Below are positions 12,057 through 13,007 of a stretch of 13,007 nt of DNA, one piece after another. The notes under the pieces were generated by a model that saw nothing but the letters and a program-made list of their open reading frames with translations, was not told where the DNA came from and made no database searches. Within the stretch, counting starts at the first letter, position 1; each line of letters starts with the position of its first letter. This stretch comes from CAYLLT01 sp964591605 (GTDB lineage Bacteria; Planctomycetota; Phycisphaerae; UBA1845; PWPN01), in assembly GCA_964591605.1 (NCBI GenBank), contig CAZQEN010000216.1:1-13007 (forward strand), read 5' to 3'. Made by a program: the position numbers and the translations under genes.

Positions 12057-13007
12057 ATGCGTTACCGCCTGCGAAAGATCCGTAAGCCTCAGATCTTCGT
12101 GCTGCTGATGGTGGGGTCAGCGGCGCTGGTCATGCTGCCGCGGCAGTACACCTCGCCGCTGCGGAACCTGGTTCACCTGGTCGCCTACGTGCCGCAGCTC
12201 ACGGCGACGCGGACAGTCCAGACCGTCGGCGGCGAAATGCGGGATCTGGCCGCGCCGCCGGTTGCCGCGGATCAGCACGACAAGGTGGTGCGTGAGAATC
12301 TCACGCTCTCGGCCGAGAATGTGGCTCTGCGCGGCCAGGTAGCCGAGCTGAACGCGACGCTGCAGTCGCTCAGTGGGCTGCGAAAGCGCGGCCTGCGCGA
12401 AGGCGTGCTGGTCCCGGCGAGCGTGATCGCGCTCGATGCGGCCGGCGCCCGCGAGACCCTGTGCCTGGGCAAGGGCCGGCTCTCGAACATCAACCGCGGC
12501 GACTGGGTGGCTTCGCACCTCTTCATCCAGGCCGGCAGCAACGACGGCGTGCAGGACCAGGCGGCGATCCTCGCCCATGAGTACCTGATCGGCTGGGTTG
12601 AGGAAGTGTGCCCGATCACGTCGCGGGTCGTGCTTTTGAGCGACCCGGTGGCCAGCCGCAACATGAGCGTTCGCGTCGTCCCCCCCCGCGGCACCAACCG
12701 CCCCGAGATCTGGCAGGACGGCAAGCCCGTCAGCTTCCCGCTGGAAGGCGCGGGCAACGGGCGCATGCGCATGCTGGACATCTACCGCGATTACGTCGAG
12801 AAGAAGCAGCTCGTGGAGGGTGACTGGGTGTTCTGCCAGACCAGCCCCCGCCTGCCGATTCCGCTGGTGATCGGAAAGATCGAGCAGTTCGAGCACGTCC
12901 GCACGAAGCCTGTGTACTATCGGGCCACGGTGGTGCCGGTGATCGCCCCCAAGTCGCTCGAGCAGGTCTTCGTACTGGACCTCTCCCGCAAAGCGGCGGC
13001 CTCGGGC
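12057..13007 (+). CDS. mreC: Rod shape-determining protein MreC, partial (C-terminus beyond right edge)
   Basis: Inner-membrane protein whose periplasmic part links MreB filaments to wall-synthesis enzymes (PBP2/RodA). 317 residues are present and the frame is open to the edge. Layout: basic N-terminus (RYRLRKIRK), membrane span (about 12-28), coiled coil (about 73-108), then the MreC beta domain: VPASVIALD (119-127), IQAGSNDGVQDQAAILAHEYLIGWV (157-181), RVVLLSDPVASRNMSVRV (190-207), EGDWVFCQT (254-262), IPLVIGKI (268-275) and LEQVFVL (301-307), which usually lies near the end of MreC, so little is missing. Two adjacent in-frame ATGs (12054 and 12057) could be the start. Neither has a Shine-Dalgarno sequence; the heptamer repeat lies immediately upstream. 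mreD and PBP2/RodA genes may follow off the window. Confidence 0.9.
   Translation, partial: MRYRLRKIRKPQIFVLLMVGSAALVMLPRQYTSPLRNLVHLVAYVPQLTATRTVQTVGGEMRDLAAPPVAADQHDKVVRENLTLSAENVALRGQVAELNATLQSLSGLRKRGLREGVLVPASVIALDAAGARETLCLGKGRLSNINRGDWVASHLFIQAGSNDGVQDQAAILAHEYLIGWVEEVCPITSRVVLLSDPVASRNMSVRVVPPRGTNRPEIWQDGKPVSFPLEGAGNGRMRMLDIYRDYVEKKQLVEGDWVFCQTSPRLPIPLVIGKIEQFEHVRTKPVYYRATVVPVIAPKSLEQVFVLDLSRKAAASG

Noticed and set aside
10710..12057. Repetitive ORFs crossing the N gap on both strands (13-residue repeats)
   Set aside because: They arise because the 39-bp repeat is divisible by three; one is antisense to mreB and both cross unknown sequence. They are artefacts of the repeat, not repeat proteins.
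12117..12896. 259-codon minus-strand frame
   Set aside because: Antisense to mreC, whose membrane span, coiled coil and beta domain are clear on the + strand.
1..13007. A multi-gene defence, secretion or biosynthetic system
   Set aside because: No helicase, nuclease-effector, toxin/antitoxin pair, transposase, integrase or biosynthetic cluster is visible. The only nuclease-like gene (Uma2) stands alone. The window reads as ordinary chromosome with a cell-shape cluster.

Overview
This is a high-GC bacterial chromosome fragment with densely packed genes on both strands. The gene set is mostly cell-envelope and housekeeping: MreB/MreC shape proteins, an MltA-type lytic transglycosylase, a cellulose-synthase-like GT2 enzyme, arginyl-tRNA synthetase, a cyclophilin and a HIT protein. 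The style (DUF362-type protein, Uma2-type protein, Shine-Dalgarno starts mixed with apparently leaderless ones, GTG/TTG starts, hairpin-rich intergenic repeats) suggests Planctomycetota, perhaps a Phycisphaerae-like lineage. That assignment is inference, since no rRNA or other taxonomic marker is present. A run of exactly 100 N at 11815-11914 points to a draft or metagenome assembly.

Left part (1-4804), all leftward: mltA, a SprT-like zinc-metallopeptidase gene, argS (only 20 bp after the metallopeptidase gene) and a DUF362-type gene that runs off the left edge. The DUF362 gene, and perhaps argS, has a TAGAAT -10 box placed so that transcription would begin at the start codon.

Middle (4805-8868): a 494-bp divergent region carries a long GC-rich nested hairpin and possibly a 33-codon upstream ORF whose stop overlaps the cyclophilin start. 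Rightward genes follow: cyclophilin-type peptidyl-prolyl isomerase, HIT-family hydrolase, membrane GT2 glycosyltransferase and a Uma2-family nuclease-like protein.

Right part (8869-13007), rightward: a probable cell-shape cluster. It holds an unnamed membrane coiled-coil protein with a C-terminal beta domain (MreC-like layout), a 53-residue single-span membrane protein, mreB, and mreC (cut by the right edge). mreB and mreC are separated by about 290 bp of repetitive DNA: a hairpin directly after the mreB stop, the assembly gap, 39-bp hairpin-containing tandem repeats, and a heptamer microsatellite that runs up to the mreC start. MreB and MreC would organise the lateral-wall synthesis machinery at the inner membrane. 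MltA would trim peptidoglycan and the GT2 enzyme would build a polysaccharide.

I saw no rRNA, tRNA, CRISPR array, transposase or phage gene. Most of the window is ordinary chromosome. The parts worth a second look are the two small/unnamed membrane proteins before mreB, the repeat array between mreB and mreC, and the leader of the cyclophilin gene.
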